From the NCBI RefSeq assembly GCF_000626715.1, contig NZ_AQRA01000006.1, forward strand, positions 124,001 through 188,000: DNA of 64,000 nucleotides. Direction: 5' to 3'. Below the pieces are notes generated by a model, which was given only the letters and a program-made list of their open reading frames with translations, made no database searches and was not told the DNA's origin. Position numbers and translations under genes: made by a program. Source of the DNA: Aquimarina atlantica. Lineage in GTDB: Bacteria > Bacteroidota > Bacteroidia > Flavobacteriales > Flavobacteriaceae. Positions 1-9,238 of the stretch are shown piece by piece; position 1 is the first letter of the stretch, and each line of letters starts with the position of its first letter.

Positions 1-1
1 T

Positions 2-2662
2 GGTAAATTGGCAGGCTTAGGGGATATAAATGGTGATAACATAAACGATATAGCAATAGGAGGGAATGAAGACCAAAAGTTTGTAATTTTTGGGAAACCA
101 TCCTCATCTAATTTTCCAACCGTAATGTATGTCGAAGATCTAAATGGAGCCAATGGTTTTGCTGTTGAACACTCTACTACTTCTTTTACATATGGAAACG
201 TAAGTAATGCTGGTGATATCAATGATGATGGTTTTAATGATATTGTTTTTAGGAATCAATATGTTTTATTTGGTAAAGATGAGACCTTTACTCCTGTGGT
301 CGACTTGGCAACTTTAAATGGTACAAATGGTTTTTCATTTTCAAAGAGTGTACGTGGGCTTAATTATATAGGTGATTTTAATAATGATGGATATGCCGAT
401 TTGAGTGTTAGGGATTATTCTAGAGGAGGGATTATTTATGGGAGAGAGACATGGGATGCGACTGTTTCTGTAGATTTTGGAAGTCATCATTATGGTATTG
501 TAATTGATATTTTGTCTGGTTTTTATAGAGGAACAGAATCCTATGCAGGTGATGTTAATAATGATGGTTTTGATGATGTTATTATCGGCAAACACTTAAA
601 TTCGGTATTTAGTAATTATCAAGCTAATTTTGATCCGGGGTTTGCATATGTTATTTTCGGAAAAGATATGCCGGATACTGAAGCTCCACAGATTACAACT
701 TGCCCAAGTGATCAAACTTTAAGTTCAGGATCTCCGTTACCTGATTATACGGGTGATGTTGATGCTACCGATGATTGTGATACCAATCTAGAGATTACTC
801 AAGACCCTGTTGCAGGAACCTCATTTACTGCAGATACAACAGTTACCATGACGGTAACCGATAATAGTGGGAAAGAAACTCAGTGTAGTTTTAATGTAAC
901 TATACCTGGTACCGATACCGAACCTCCAACCGCTAGTAATCCATCACCAATTAATGTGCAATGCACTGCTGATGTCCCGACACCAGATCCATTGGTAGTT
1001 ATTGATGAAGATGATAATAGCGGAGTTACCCCGACTGTAGCTTTTGTGAGTGATGTGAGTGATGGAGGTAGTAATCCAGAGGTGATCACCAGAACCTATA
1101 GTGTAACAGACGGAGCTGGAAATAGTATTACTGTCACACAAACTATTACGATTAATGATACTATTAATCCTACAGCAAGTAATCCAGCAGGAATTACTGT
1201 GACATGTGCTTCAGATGTTCCGCCAGAGGATATAACTGTAGTGACCGATGAGATGGACAATTGTACAGTCAATCCTATAGTAGAATTTGTTGGTGATGTA
1301 ACTACAAGTCCGGGAATCGTTACCAGAACCTATAGTGTAACAGATGGAGCTGGAAATAGTATTACTGTCACACAAACTATTACGATTAATGATACTACTA
1401 ATCCTACAGCAAGTAATCCAGCAGGAATTACTGTGACATGTGCTTCAGATGTTCCGCCAGAGGATATAACTGTAGTGATCGATGAGATGGATAATTGTAC
1501 AGCCAATCCTATAGTAGAATTTGTTGGTGATGTAACTACAAGTACGGGAATCGTTATCAGGACCTATAGTGTAACAGACATTGCTGGAAATAGTATTACT
1601 GTTACTCAAACGATTACTGTTAATGACACTACTGACCCTACAGCGAGTAACCCTTCGCCTATCAATGTGCAATGTACAGATGATGTTCCTTTGCCAGATG
1701 TAGTTGTCGTAACAGATGAGGCAGATAATTGTGGAGTAGTTACGGTTGCTTTTGAAGGAGACGTTAGTGATGGGAATAGCAATCCTGAAGTGATTACCAG
1801 GACGTATAGCATAACCGATGAAGTAGGGAATAGTATAAACGTTACTCAAACCATTACTGTAAATGATACTACGAATCCTAATATTGATTGTCCTGCAAAT
1901 ATTACTCAGAATGTAGATTTAGGTTTGTCTACTGCGATAGTAACTTATACTCCCCCAATAGGTACAGATAACTGTATAGGAGTGACCACCGTTCAAATTG
2001 CGGGTTTACCATCAGGATCTGGGTTTCCGATTGGAACAACTACCAATACCTTTGAAGTTACTGATAGTGCTGGAAATACAAATACATGTAGTTTCGATAT
2101 TATAATAACAGATGAAGATCCGATTATTTGTGAAGTTCAAGCAGGAGAGGACGAAGAGATTATACAGGGGCAAGAGGTTCAATTAAATGCAACTGCTTCT
2201 GGTAATGGAACATTTGTTTGGACACCCTCTATAAGTCTTACCAATGCTAATATTGCCAACCCAATAGCAACCCCAGATCAAACAACAACCTATACTGTTC
2301 TTTTTACCAGTAATCAAGGATGTATTGAAGAAGATACAGTCACAGTTTATGTAGAAGCACAAGAAGAAGATCAAACCCGATATGGTTTTTCACCAGATGG
2401 TGATGGAATTAATGAATATTGGGAGATTCATAACATTGAAAATTACCCAAATAATAAAGTATCGATATATAATCGATGGGGAGATATAGTTTTTGAAGTT
2501 GAAGGATATAATAATACTTCAAGAGTTTTTAGAGGAATTGCCAATCGAAAGAGAAGTTTGGGAGGAGATAAATTACCCGAGGGGACATACTTCTTCAATA
2601 TCAATATAGAAGGTTCTCATAATTTAAAAAAGCAAACCGGTTTCCTTGTTTTAAAGCGTTAA
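2..2662 (+). CDS. T9SS-secreted multidomain surface protein, 5' partial
   Basis: The reading frame is open from the window edge, so the true start lies upstream; the TTG at 8 is only internal. Residues are counted from that codon. Four FG-GAP-type calcium-binding repeats (pattern D-x-N-x-D-G-x-x-D) lie near residues 5, 67, 120 and 180, suggesting a partial beta-propeller. About six HYR-like Ig modules follow (residues ~225-695), then a PKD/Ig-like module, then a gliding motility-associated C-terminal domain from ~790 (FSPDGDGINEYW, IYNRWGD, LPEGTYFF). That last domain is the type B sorting signal for T9SS, so the protein is expected on the cell surface or secreted. The porP/sprF gene starts 3 bp downstream, the usual cassette for such cargo. 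The ligand is unknown; adhesion is the likely role. Confidence 0.88.
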   Translation, partial: GKLAGLGDINGDNINDIAIGGNEDQKFVIFGKPSSSNFPTVMYVEDLNGANGFAVEHSTTSFTYGNVSNAGDINDDGFNDIVFRNQYVLFGKDETFTPVVDLATLNGTNGFSFSKSVRGLNYIGDFNNDGYADLSVRDYSRGGIIYGRETWDATVSVDFGSHHYGIVIDILSGFYRGTESYAGDVNNDGFDDVIIGKHLNSVFSNYQANFDPGFAYVIFGKDMPDTEAPQITTCPSDQTLSSGSPLPDYTGDVDATDDCDTNLEITQDPVAGTSFTADTTVTMTVTDNSGKETQCSFNVTIPGTDTEPPTASNPSPINVQCTADVPTPDPLVVIDEDDNSGVTPTVAFVSDVSDGGSNPEVITRTYSVTDGAGNSITVTQTITINDTINPTASNPAGITVTCASDVPPEDITVVTDEMDNCTVNPIVEFVGDVTTSPGIVTRTYSVTDGAGNSITVTQTITINDTTNPTASNPAGITVTCASDVPPEDITVVIDEMDNCTANPIVEFVGDVTTSTGIVIRTYSVTDIAGNSITVTQTITVNDTTDPTASNPSPINVQCTDDVPLPDVVVVTDEADNCGVVTVAFEGDVSDGNSNPEVITRTYSITDEVGNSINVTQTITVNDTTNPNIDCPANITQNVDLGLSTAIVTYTPPIGTDNCIGVTTVQIAGLPSGSGFPIGTTTNTFEVTDSAGNTNTCSFDIIITDEDPIICEVQAGEDEEIIQGQEVQLNATASGNGTFVWTPSISLTNANIANPIATPDQTTTYTVLFTSNQGCIEEDTVTVYVEAQEEDQTRYGFSPDGDGINEYWEIHNIENYPNNKVSIYNRWGDIVFEVEGYNNTSRVFRGIANRKRSLGGDKLPEGTYFFNINIEGSHNLKKQTGFLVLKR
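1091..1558 (+). repeat. Two adjacent 234-bp HYR-module repeats
   Basis: Bases 1091-1324 and 1325-1558 are tandem in-frame copies of one 78-residue module. By eye I count seven mismatches between them (about 97% identity). The flanking modules are related but clearly more diverged, which points to recent duplication or gene conversion inside the gene. Confidence 0.85.
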
Positions 2663-2665
2663 TTT

Positions 2666-3592
2666 ATGAAAAAAGTATATATATTATTGATAGTTGCAAT
2701 ACTATCTAAAGGATTTTTATGCCCAATATTTGGGCAGCAAACACCGGTTTTTGCAAATTATAATTACAATACAGTGATTATTAATCCAGCCCATGCCGGT
2801 TTCTATCCCGATTCTGATATTACTCTCACCAATAGAGGATATTTAAATCAGTTAGATGGTAGTCCGAGAAATATTGGATTAACAGTCAACTCACCATTGC
2901 GTTCAAAAAATATGGGCTTAGGAGCAGGAGTTTATAGTGATCAGGTAGGAGTAACTACAACAACAAGCTTGTTTGGAGCATATGCCTATAAAATAGTTTT
3001 TGACCATAATTATAACCAGGCAAGATGGTGGTCTTATAATCCCAATGTATTATCTTTTGGGATTACGGGTGGCGCAATGATTTATAACGAAAATTTACTA
3101 GAATTAGGCATTGATAATGATCCTAATTTTGCAAATAATATTAATACTGTTATTCCTACTTTGGGGGTAGGAATTTTGTATAATAGAGAGCATATTTATA
3201 TAGGAGCTTCTGCTCCAAACCTATTAGGAGATTCTTTGTCTTCTGAGGATAATATTAATTTAGAGACCCCATATTATGCATATGCAGGATATCGTTTTTT
3301 TGCTTCACGTTTTAAAGAAGTATTAATAACTCCCAGTGTTTTGGTTAAATATGTTTCTGGAGCTCCAATTCAGGTAGATGTTAATACTACAGTGAACTAT
3401 AAAAATAAAATTGAAATTGGTGCTGGATACAGAACGAGTTCTTCGATGAATTTTCTTGCAGGGTTTTATATTTCTAATCACTTACGAGTATTGTATAATT
3501 ATAATCAAACCCTAAGAGATACTCCCATTAATAATACACATGGGATTATACTTAGTTACCGTTTAGGTGATGGATTTGGTAATAAGAAATAA
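2666..3592 (+). CDS. PorP/SprF family type IX secretion-associated membrane protein
   Basis: A 308-residue protein with an N-terminal signal peptide ending near the GQQ of residues 23-25, followed by the family hallmark NPAHAGF (usually NPAYAGS) around residue 40. The rest is rich in alternating hydrophobic strands, consistent with an outer-membrane beta-barrel. Family members act with T9SS in secreting or attaching cargo that carries the gliding motility-associated C-terminal domain, and are usually encoded next to that cargo. Here the cargo gene ends 3 bp upstream, so the two are probably co-transcribed. A second member lies at 61934-62890. The family assignment is firm; the specific cargo pairing is inferred from position. 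Confidence 0.88.
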   Translation: MKKVYILLIVAILSKGFLCPIFGQQTPVFANYNYNTVIINPAHAGFYPDSDITLTNRGYLNQLDGSPRNIGLTVNSPLRSKNMGLGAGVYSDQVGVTTTTSLFGAYAYKIVFDHNYNQARWWSYNPNVLSFGITGGAMIYNENLLELGIDNDPNFANNINTVIPTLGVGILYNREHIYIGASAPNLLGDSLSSEDNINLETPYYAYAGYRFFASRFKEVLITPSVLVKYVSGAPIQVDVNTTVNYKNKIEIGAGYRTSSSMNFLAGFYISNHLRVLYNYNQTLRDTPINNTHGIILSYRLGDGFGNKK

Positions 3593-3652
3593 ATAATCAA
3601 ATCAAGATTCAATACCTGATTTTTGCATTAATGAGGATTGAGCTATATTCTA

Positions 3653-4297
3653 TCAAGGTTTTATGTACTTCATTTTTAAGGCATACTTGGTTAATCCAGC
3701 CAGGTTTCTAACATTAAGTTTGGCAATAAGATTTTTTCTATAACTTTCGATAGTATGTTTACTCAAAAACAATTGGTCTGCAATTTCTTGTGTAGTATGT
3801 TCTTGCGCAATAAGGGTAATAACATCAATTTCTCTTTGAGTAAGTTTAATATCTTCCTTCTTCTTTTTAGCAAATTTATTTTCTAAATAAATATCTTTTA
3901 TATCTTTTGAAAAATATTTCTCTCCCTTAAGTATTGTCTTTATAGCTTTTAAAAGCTCTTCTTTTTCAGCATTTTTTGGCACATACCCATCTACATCATG
4001 TTCTATAAGATTATCAATCATATCTGCATCATTATGCATACTAACTACCAGTGTTCTTATACTTTTCTTTCTTTCTTTTATAATTTTGTTTAGAGAAATA
4101 CCATCTAATTCTGGCATAGAAATATCGGTGATAATAAGATCTATTTTTTCATCAGGATTAATCTCAAGGTATTTTGCAATATGTTTACCATCTTTGGCAG
4201 TTAATAAAATATTGTATTCTTTCTCTGAGTTAAGAATGCTTAGTAAACCATCCAAAAACATTTTATGGTCATCTGCTATGATTAAATTATATTTCAT
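3653..4297 (-). CDS. NarL/FixJ-type response regulator
   Basis: A 214-residue two-domain regulator. The receiver domain (1-~120) has the acidic pair D9-D10, the phospho-acceptor D58 (in ITDIS) and a conserved lysine in GYVPKNAEK. A LuxR-type helix-turn-helix follows (~148-210; LTQREIDVITLIAQ, then KHTIESYRKNL), so it should bind DNA as a dimer when phosphorylated. It lies 87 bp downstream of the histidine kinase gene on the same strand, its probable partner. No target operator can be deduced from the window. Confidence 0.92.
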   Translation of the reverse strand: MKYNLIIADDHKMFLDGLLSILNSEKEYNILLTAKDGKHIAKYLEINPDEKIDLIITDISMPELDGISLNKIIKERKKSIRTLVVSMHNDADMIDNLIEHDVDGYVPKNAEKEELLKAIKTILKGEKYFSKDIKDIYLENKFAKKKKEDIKLTQREIDVITLIAQEHTTQEIADQLFLSKHTIESYRKNLIAKLNVRNLAGLTKYALKMKYIKP

Positions 4298-4372
4298 TGG
4301 TTTATTTTTTTGTAATTAGGTTTAAATAAAACTTGCTATATGTAATTCTAATCTTGTTCACGATTAGATAGA

Positions 4373-4390
4373 CACTAGAACGATCTAGTG
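4373..4390 (-). other. Hairpin between kinase and response regulator genes
   Basis: The arms CACTAGA and TCTAGTG (7 bp, 4-nt loop) overlap the stop codon of the kinase gene. There is no T-tract on the minus strand, so it is unlikely to be a terminator. It could set relative expression through mRNA processing. Confidence 0.35.
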
Positions 4391-6553
4391 ATGATTATAG
4401 CTCTTTTTTCCATTAATTGATGTTAATGCAGGAACTTCTATATCTATAATAGTACCTCGATTAATTCTAGAATCGATATGAAAAGTACCAGATACTTTTT
4501 TTAATCGATTTTTGATATTCTCAAACCCAAGTCCGGTAGCTTTGTTTTTTGCATTAAAACCTATACCATTATCTTCGAATAGTACATTTACCATATTTTC
4601 TACTAAATTTAATTGAAGCTCTACAGAAGTAGCTTTAGCATGTTTAATAGTATTCGTAATAAGTTCCTGAATAATTTTAAAAATTTCGATTTGCAAAGTT
4701 TCGTCCAAAACATCAATTTCTGTTCTTGGGTATGCTACAAAAGAAGTACTTAGACTAGTCGTCCCACCGATATTATTGAAATACTCTTCAAGTACATCAC
4801 AAAAATTGTTTTTACTAAATTTTTTAGGGATCAAGTTATGTGATAAATTACGTACCTGCTCGTAGGTGTCATCTAATTGACTGTTAATTATTGATATTGT
4901 TTTTTTATTTCCATTAAGCACAGTGTTATTTAATTGCAGCTTTATAGCAGCAAGATTACCACCGATACTATCGTGTAGCTCTAGCGCAATTCGTTTTCTT
5001 TCTTTGTCCTGACCTTTGATAGATGCTTTAATTAGTTTTAACTCTTGATCTTTAATTAGAGAAGAAATTTTTTGCTCACTTATTTCTTCTTGCTTTTTAT
5101 TTAATTCATTCTGAGCCTGAAGTTTTTGATAATATGTAAACAATAAACCAATAACCGGAATAAGAAGAATTAAAAAAGAGTACAAGATACTATTTTTAAT
5201 ACTTTTTTGCCTGGCTAATTTAGATTCTTGAATTTCCTGATCTTTTTTTAATAATGCAATTTCGTTAAGCTTTTTTTCTGAAGCATTCTGAAAAGATAAA
5301 ATCTTGTTGTGAGTTTCTTTTTTTTCAATCTCTTGTTGTAATTTAAGGTTTTTGATCGCTTCTTCCTGATTTTTTAAATCCAATTCTCGATTTGCATTTT
5401 CGACCTGAAGAACTTTTATTTCTTTTTCTTTTTGAAGGGTGTTAAATTTTACTTCAAGTTCATTAAGTTCTTTACTCTTTTGTAATTTACTTATTGAATC
5501 TTTGATTTTTATTTCTTTTTGAAGATACGAATAGGCATCTTTATAATTATTCTGAGTTTTAGAAGCTTCTTTGAGATTATTGTATATTGTTATCTGTTTG
5601 TCAAGAAAGCCTAACTCTTCTGAAATAGATAAGGCCTCATCATAAGATTTTTTAGCTTTATTATACATTTTTTTATCTTGATAGACCAAACCGATATTAG
5701 TTAAGATATCAATAAGTGCCCTATGAAATTCTGTTTCTTTGGCTATAGGATATGCTTTATAATAATATTCAATAGCTTTATCATGATCCCCCATAAGATG
5801 GTACAAAGCGCCTATGTTTTGTATAATTGATGCTTTTATTCTCGAAGCTTCTTTATTTTTAAAAAAATCAAGAGATTTTTTTAAATAAGACATAGAAACT
5901 TCATAATTATCTTTAGATGCATATACATTGGCAAGATTATTATAAATCATGAGCATAAAATCTGGCTCTTTTTTATATTCTAAACAAGCTTCTAAAAGTT
6001 TTATTGAATTATCATAATTGCCTAGTTTGATGTCCATGACTGCCAAATTATGTAATTTTACATAGTATTGCTTTTTTGGTTTCAAATTTTTAACAATTTC
6101 TAACCCTTTTAAATGCCACTTTTTGGCCTCTTCAAATAGACCTTTATGCCCATACGAAAGTGCAATTATATTATATGCAAAAGATTTTCCTTGTATAAAG
6201 ATTGAATCATTTCTTTTACCAATGATTTGTAAAGTCTTATTTCCGTAGAATAATGCTGAATCTGCTCGATTTCGTTCATTAAAATAAACTCCAAGATTAA
6301 TGTAGGCCTGCAATTTTATTTTTCGATACTTGGTTTTTTTTAAGATTTTATGACTTATGATATAAGCTGTCCTATCTTTTTTTGTATCAAGATCTTGGAA
6401 TGCTTGAGAGATTATTTTTTTCTGTTCTGTATATGTATTTGATTCTAAGTGAGATAAAGACATTGTTTTTTCCTTCACTTGTGCATGTAAACCAATTGAA
6501 CAAAAAAATAAAAAAACCGTAAATAGTTTTAGTAGAAATTTTAACATAAGCAA
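4385..6553 (-). CDS. Tetratricopeptide-repeat sensor histidine kinase (HisKA_3 type)
   Basis: A 722-residue kinase. A signal-like segment (1-24) is followed by about seven TPR motifs (~60-350), a long coiled coil (~350-450), one transmembrane helix (455-475) and the cytoplasmic kinase core. In the core, the phospho-acceptor is H527 in IALELHDSIGG, the ATPase N box has N634, and the G boxes are DNGIG (661-665) and GLGFENI (674-680). This arrangement puts the TPR domain in the periplasm, where it would sense protein partners. The C-terminus runs 87 bp from the response regulator, and the NamZ-like gene lies 62 bp upstream on the same strand, so all three may form one operon. The signal sensed is unknown. 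Confidence 0.92.
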   Translation of the reverse strand: MLMLKFLLKLFTVFLFFCSIGLHAQVKEKTMSLSHLESNTYTEQKKIISQAFQDLDTKKDRTAYIISHKILKKTKYRKIKLQAYINLGVYFNERNRADSALFYGNKTLQIIGKRNDSIFIQGKSFAYNIIALSYGHKGLFEEAKKWHLKGLEIVKNLKPKKQYYVKLHNLAVMDIKLGNYDNSIKLLEACLEYKKEPDFMLMIYNNLANVYASKDNYEVSMSYLKKSLDFFKNKEASRIKASIIQNIGALYHLMGDHDKAIEYYYKAYPIAKETEFHRALIDILTNIGLVYQDKKMYNKAKKSYDEALSISEELGFLDKQITIYNNLKEASKTQNNYKDAYSYLQKEIKIKDSISKLQKSKELNELEVKFNTLQKEKEIKVLQVENANRELDLKNQEEAIKNLKLQQEIEKKETHNKILSFQNASEKKLNEIALLKKDQEIQESKLARQKSIKNSILYSFLILLIPVIGLLFTYYQKLQAQNELNKKQEEISEQKISSLIKDQELKLIKASIKGQDKERKRIALELHDSIGGNLAAIKLQLNNTVLNGNKKTISIINSQLDDTYEQVRNLSHNLIPKKFSKNNFCDVLEEYFNNIGGTTSLSTSFVAYPRTEIDVLDETLQIEIFKIIQELITNTIKHAKATSVELQLNLVENMVNVLFEDNGIGFNAKNKATGLGFENIKNRLKKVSGTFHIDSRINRGTIIDIEVPALTSINGKKSYNHH

Positions 6554-6615
6554 ATGTATTAATTCCTAAAGGCAATAACATCCCTGAAAATAGGGGTTTT
6601 TTAGACTAAATAGTG

Positions 6616-7896
6616 CTATTGATAGATTAGATATTGCGCTCTTTTAACCTTAAATTTCTCTAGGCCTTCTATCCATGTATTTTTAATTTCTTGAAAAGAA
6701 AGACCTTGTTCAATTTGTTGTTGTAATTTTTTTGTTCCCGCGTGAATGGTGAACGATTTGGTATTAAAAAACTTTTCTTTGACTTTGGTATGGTTATAGG
6801 CATTAATTAACCACTCTAAGTTTATAGAATCTAATGACTCGCTTTTTCTTAAATCTTTCCCGTAACATACTTCTCCTCTATGTTTAGGGTATTTAGAACC
6901 AAAATTTGGCCTGGGAATATAGGCATAATCATATTTTTCTATAATCAAATCGGGAGAACCAAAAATTTGAAACTGCGTTTCGGTACCACGACCTGCATTA
7001 ATAGAAGTTCCTTCAAAAAAACCAAGACTAGGATATAAATTGATAGCTTTATCATTAGGCAAATTTGGTGATGGTCGTATTGGTAAACTATATGAAGCAG
7101 TATGAGAGTAGTTTTTAACAGGGATAATATTGATCTCACAGGTTAAATCTTTTCCCAACCAACCTTCGCCATTTATCATTTTTGCATATTCGCCAATAGT
7201 CATACCATGAACCAATGGTATAGGATGTACACCTAAAAAACTAGAGTGTTCAGGTTCTAAAGTAGGTCCATCAATATAATGTGCATTTGGATTTGGACGG
7301 TCTAGTATCAAGACAGGAATGTTATTTTCTGCACAGGCTTGCATTACGTAATGTAATGTCGAAATATAGGTATAAAAGCGAACTCCTACATCTTGAATAT
7401 CAAAAACAACGATGTCGATGTTAGATAAAGCTTCTTTAGATGGTTTTTTGTTTTTTCCGTGTAGAGAAAAAATAGGAAGCCCGGTTTTAATATCCTTACT
7501 ATCAGCTACTAATTCTCCTGCATCTGCCTTACCTCTAAAACCATGTTCTGGAGCAAATACTTTCTGAATTTTAATATTTCTAGACAATAAAGAATCAACA
7601 AGATGTACGTAATTTTGATTAGTAATACTATCTTTAAAAATAACAGAAGTTTGATTCCCTACGATAGCTACTTTCTTATTTTCTAAGATAGGAATATAAT
7701 CATCTGTAAGATTGGCCCCAACTACTATAGATTCTTGAATTTTTGTAGTATCTTGAGCAATATATGCCGTAGATATCGAGTTTTCAATTTTTACAGAAGA
7801 AGGGGGTAAAGTCGTTTTTATCCCACTTACACAAGAAATAAAAATTATGAAAAGGAATAAAAATGTATTTTTGAATGCATTTCTAACAAAAACCAT
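6616..7896 (-). CDS. DUF1343 / NamZ-type exo-beta-N-acetylmuramidase lipoprotein
   Basis: A 426-residue protein with a type II signal peptide: a basic start, a hydrophobic core, and the lipobox FISC with C22 as lipidation site. The mature part is a complete DUF1343 domain (VVFDIQDVGVRFYTY, LDRPNPN, PIPLVHGMTIGEYAKM, NLPNDKAINLYPSLGFFEGT). Characterised members (NamZ, family GH171) remove terminal N-acetylmuramic acid from peptidoglycan fragments, so a role in wall recycling is likely. Being a lipoprotein it probably sits at a periplasmic or outer-membrane face. It is the first gene of a possible operon with the TPR kinase and regulator. Its start codon is only 8 bp from the divergent permease start. 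Confidence 0.85.
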   Translation of the reverse strand: MVFVRNAFKNTFLFLFIIFISCVSGIKTTLPPSSVKIENSISTAYIAQDTTKIQESIVVGANLTDDYIPILENKKVAIVGNQTSVIFKDSITNQNYVHLVDSLLSRNIKIQKVFAPEHGFRGKADAGELVADSKDIKTGLPIFSLHGKNKKPSKEALSNIDIVVFDIQDVGVRFYTYISTLHYVMQACAENNIPVLILDRPNPNAHYIDGPTLEPEHSSFLGVHPIPLVHGMTIGEYAKMINGEGWLGKDLTCEINIIPVKNYSHTASYSLPIRPSPNLPNDKAINLYPSLGFFEGTSINAGRGTETQFQIFGSPDLIIEKYDYAYIPRPNFGSKYPKHRGEVCYGKDLRKSESLDSINLEWLINAYNHTKVKEKFFNTKSFTIHAGTKKLQQQIEQGLSFQEIKNTWIEGLEKFKVKRAQYLIYQ

Positions 7897-7904
7897 AGTT
7901 AAGC

Positions 7905-9146
7905 TTGAATTTCGAGTATTTTATTGCCAAACGCCTTATCAAAGGTAAGGAACATAAAAGTAGCATTTCGACTCCAATTATAAAAATTGCAATTTTTGCT
8001 ATTGCTATTGGTATGATCATGATGCTAATTACAGTTGCTACTGGTGTAGGACTACAACGCAAAATAAGAGAAAAAGTTGCGGCATTTAATGGGCATATAT
8101 TAATTTCTAGTTTTGATAATAACAGTAGTGTAGAATCTCTTATACCTATATCTACTGATCAAAACTTCTATCCAGAGTTTCCCGAGGTTGAAGGAATTGT
8201 TCATATGCAAGGGGTGGCGACCAAAATGGGGCTTATACGCACAGCATCTGATTTTGATGGTGTGGTGGTTAAAGGAGTAGGTAAAAATTATAATTGGGAT
8301 TCTTTTAAAGAATATCTGGTAGAAGGAAGAATACCTGATTTTACAGGAGAACTCAATGAAGAAATTTTATTGTCTTCGCATATAGCGAATCGTTTAGGAT
8401 TTCGTATTGGAGATAAAGTAATTACTTACTTTTTGAAAAAGAATACTGCTTCAAACTCAAAAACCTTTATTAGGGCTTTTGAGATTGTAGGGATTTATAA
8501 TTCGGGATTTTTAGAGTTTGATGAAACCTTCCTTTTCGCAGATATCAGACATGTAATAAAAATGAATAAATGGAAACCCGATGAGGTTGGTAATTTTGAA
8601 GTTTTTATTGATGATTTTGATCAAATCGATAAAAAAGGACAGGAAATCTATGAAAATATTCCTTCTACCTTAGATAGCCAGACAATTTCTTTAAAGTATG
8701 CTACTATCTTCGAATGGTTAAAACTATTTGATCTTAATATTATTGGAATTATTGGGATCATTATTTTGGTAGCTGGTATCAATATGATTACCGCTTTATT
8801 GGTTTTGATCCTCGAGAGAACCCCTATGATTGGGATTTTAAAAGCCTTAGGAACAAGTGATTGGAGTATAAGAAAAGTGTTTCTTTATAATGCTGCATAT
8901 TTGATTTTAATAGGCTTGTTTTGGGGTAACCTTATTGGTATAGGTTTACTCCTTATACAAGAACAATATGGAATTGTAGGGCTTAATCCAGAAACATATT
9001 ATGTAAGTACTGCCCCAGTGTATATTGATATAGGATATATTGTGTTACTCAATATAGGAACAATGTTATTATGTTTGTTAATGCTACTTATCCCTTCGTA
9101 TATTATTGCAAAAATATCACCAACCAAATCAATCCGGTTTCAATAA
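7905..9146 (+). CDS. ABC transporter permease of the LolC/E-FtsX (MacB) type
   Basis: A 413-residue permease with the usual four-helix plan: one N-terminal helix (~25-50), a large periplasmic domain (~55-270), then three helices (~275-405). The N-terminus MNFEYFIAKRLI is typical of the Bacteroidota LolE/LolC group and favours the TTG start at 7905. The family extracts lipoproteins or transmits force across the inner membrane together with a LolD-like ATPase, which is not in this window. The gene is divergent from the NamZ-like gene with almost no spacer. The exact substrate cannot be read from the sequence. Confidence 0.85.
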   Translation: MNFEYFIAKRLIKGKEHKSSISTPIIKIAIFAIAIGMIMMLITVATGVGLQRKIREKVAAFNGHILISSFDNNSSVESLIPISTDQNFYPEFPEVEGIVHMQGVATKMGLIRTASDFDGVVVKGVGKNYNWDSFKEYLVEGRIPDFTGELNEEILLSSHIANRLGFRIGDKVITYFLKKNTASNSKTFIRAFEIVGIYNSGFLEFDETFLFADIRHVIKMNKWKPDEVGNFEVFIDDFDQIDKKGQEIYENIPSTLDSQTISLKYATIFEWLKLFDLNIIGIIGIIILVAGINMITALLVLILERTPMIGILKALGTSDWSIRKVFLYNAAYLILIGLFWGNLIGIGLLLIQEQYGIVGLNPETYYVSTAPVYIDIGYIVLLNIGTMLLCLLMLLIPSYIIAKISPTKSIRFQ

Positions 9147-9168
9147 TTTGTTATTCTCTCTTTTAAAA

Positions 9169-9199
9169 TTGCCAATCGATAATCTAGGTCGTATCTTTG
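9169..9199 (+). promoter_or_regulatory. Candidate Bacteroidota promoter of the cystathionine beta-synthase gene
   Basis: A -7 element TATCTTTG (9192-9199) matches TAnnTTTG exactly and is followed by GC. A TTG at 9169-9171, 20 bp upstream, could be the -33 element. The gene starts 39 bp downstream of the -7 box. Confidence 0.5.
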
Positions 9200-9238
9200 C
9201 CATGTTGAAATACCCTATAGGGGTGTAAATTATAACGA

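Noticed and set aside
1091-1800. CRISPR-like regular repeats
   Set aside because: The period is 234 bp and the repeats are translated protein modules, not spaced short repeats.
1445-1849. 134-codon minus-strand frame inside the HYR gene
   Set aside because: Shadow created by the repeated modules; repeats itself with the same period.
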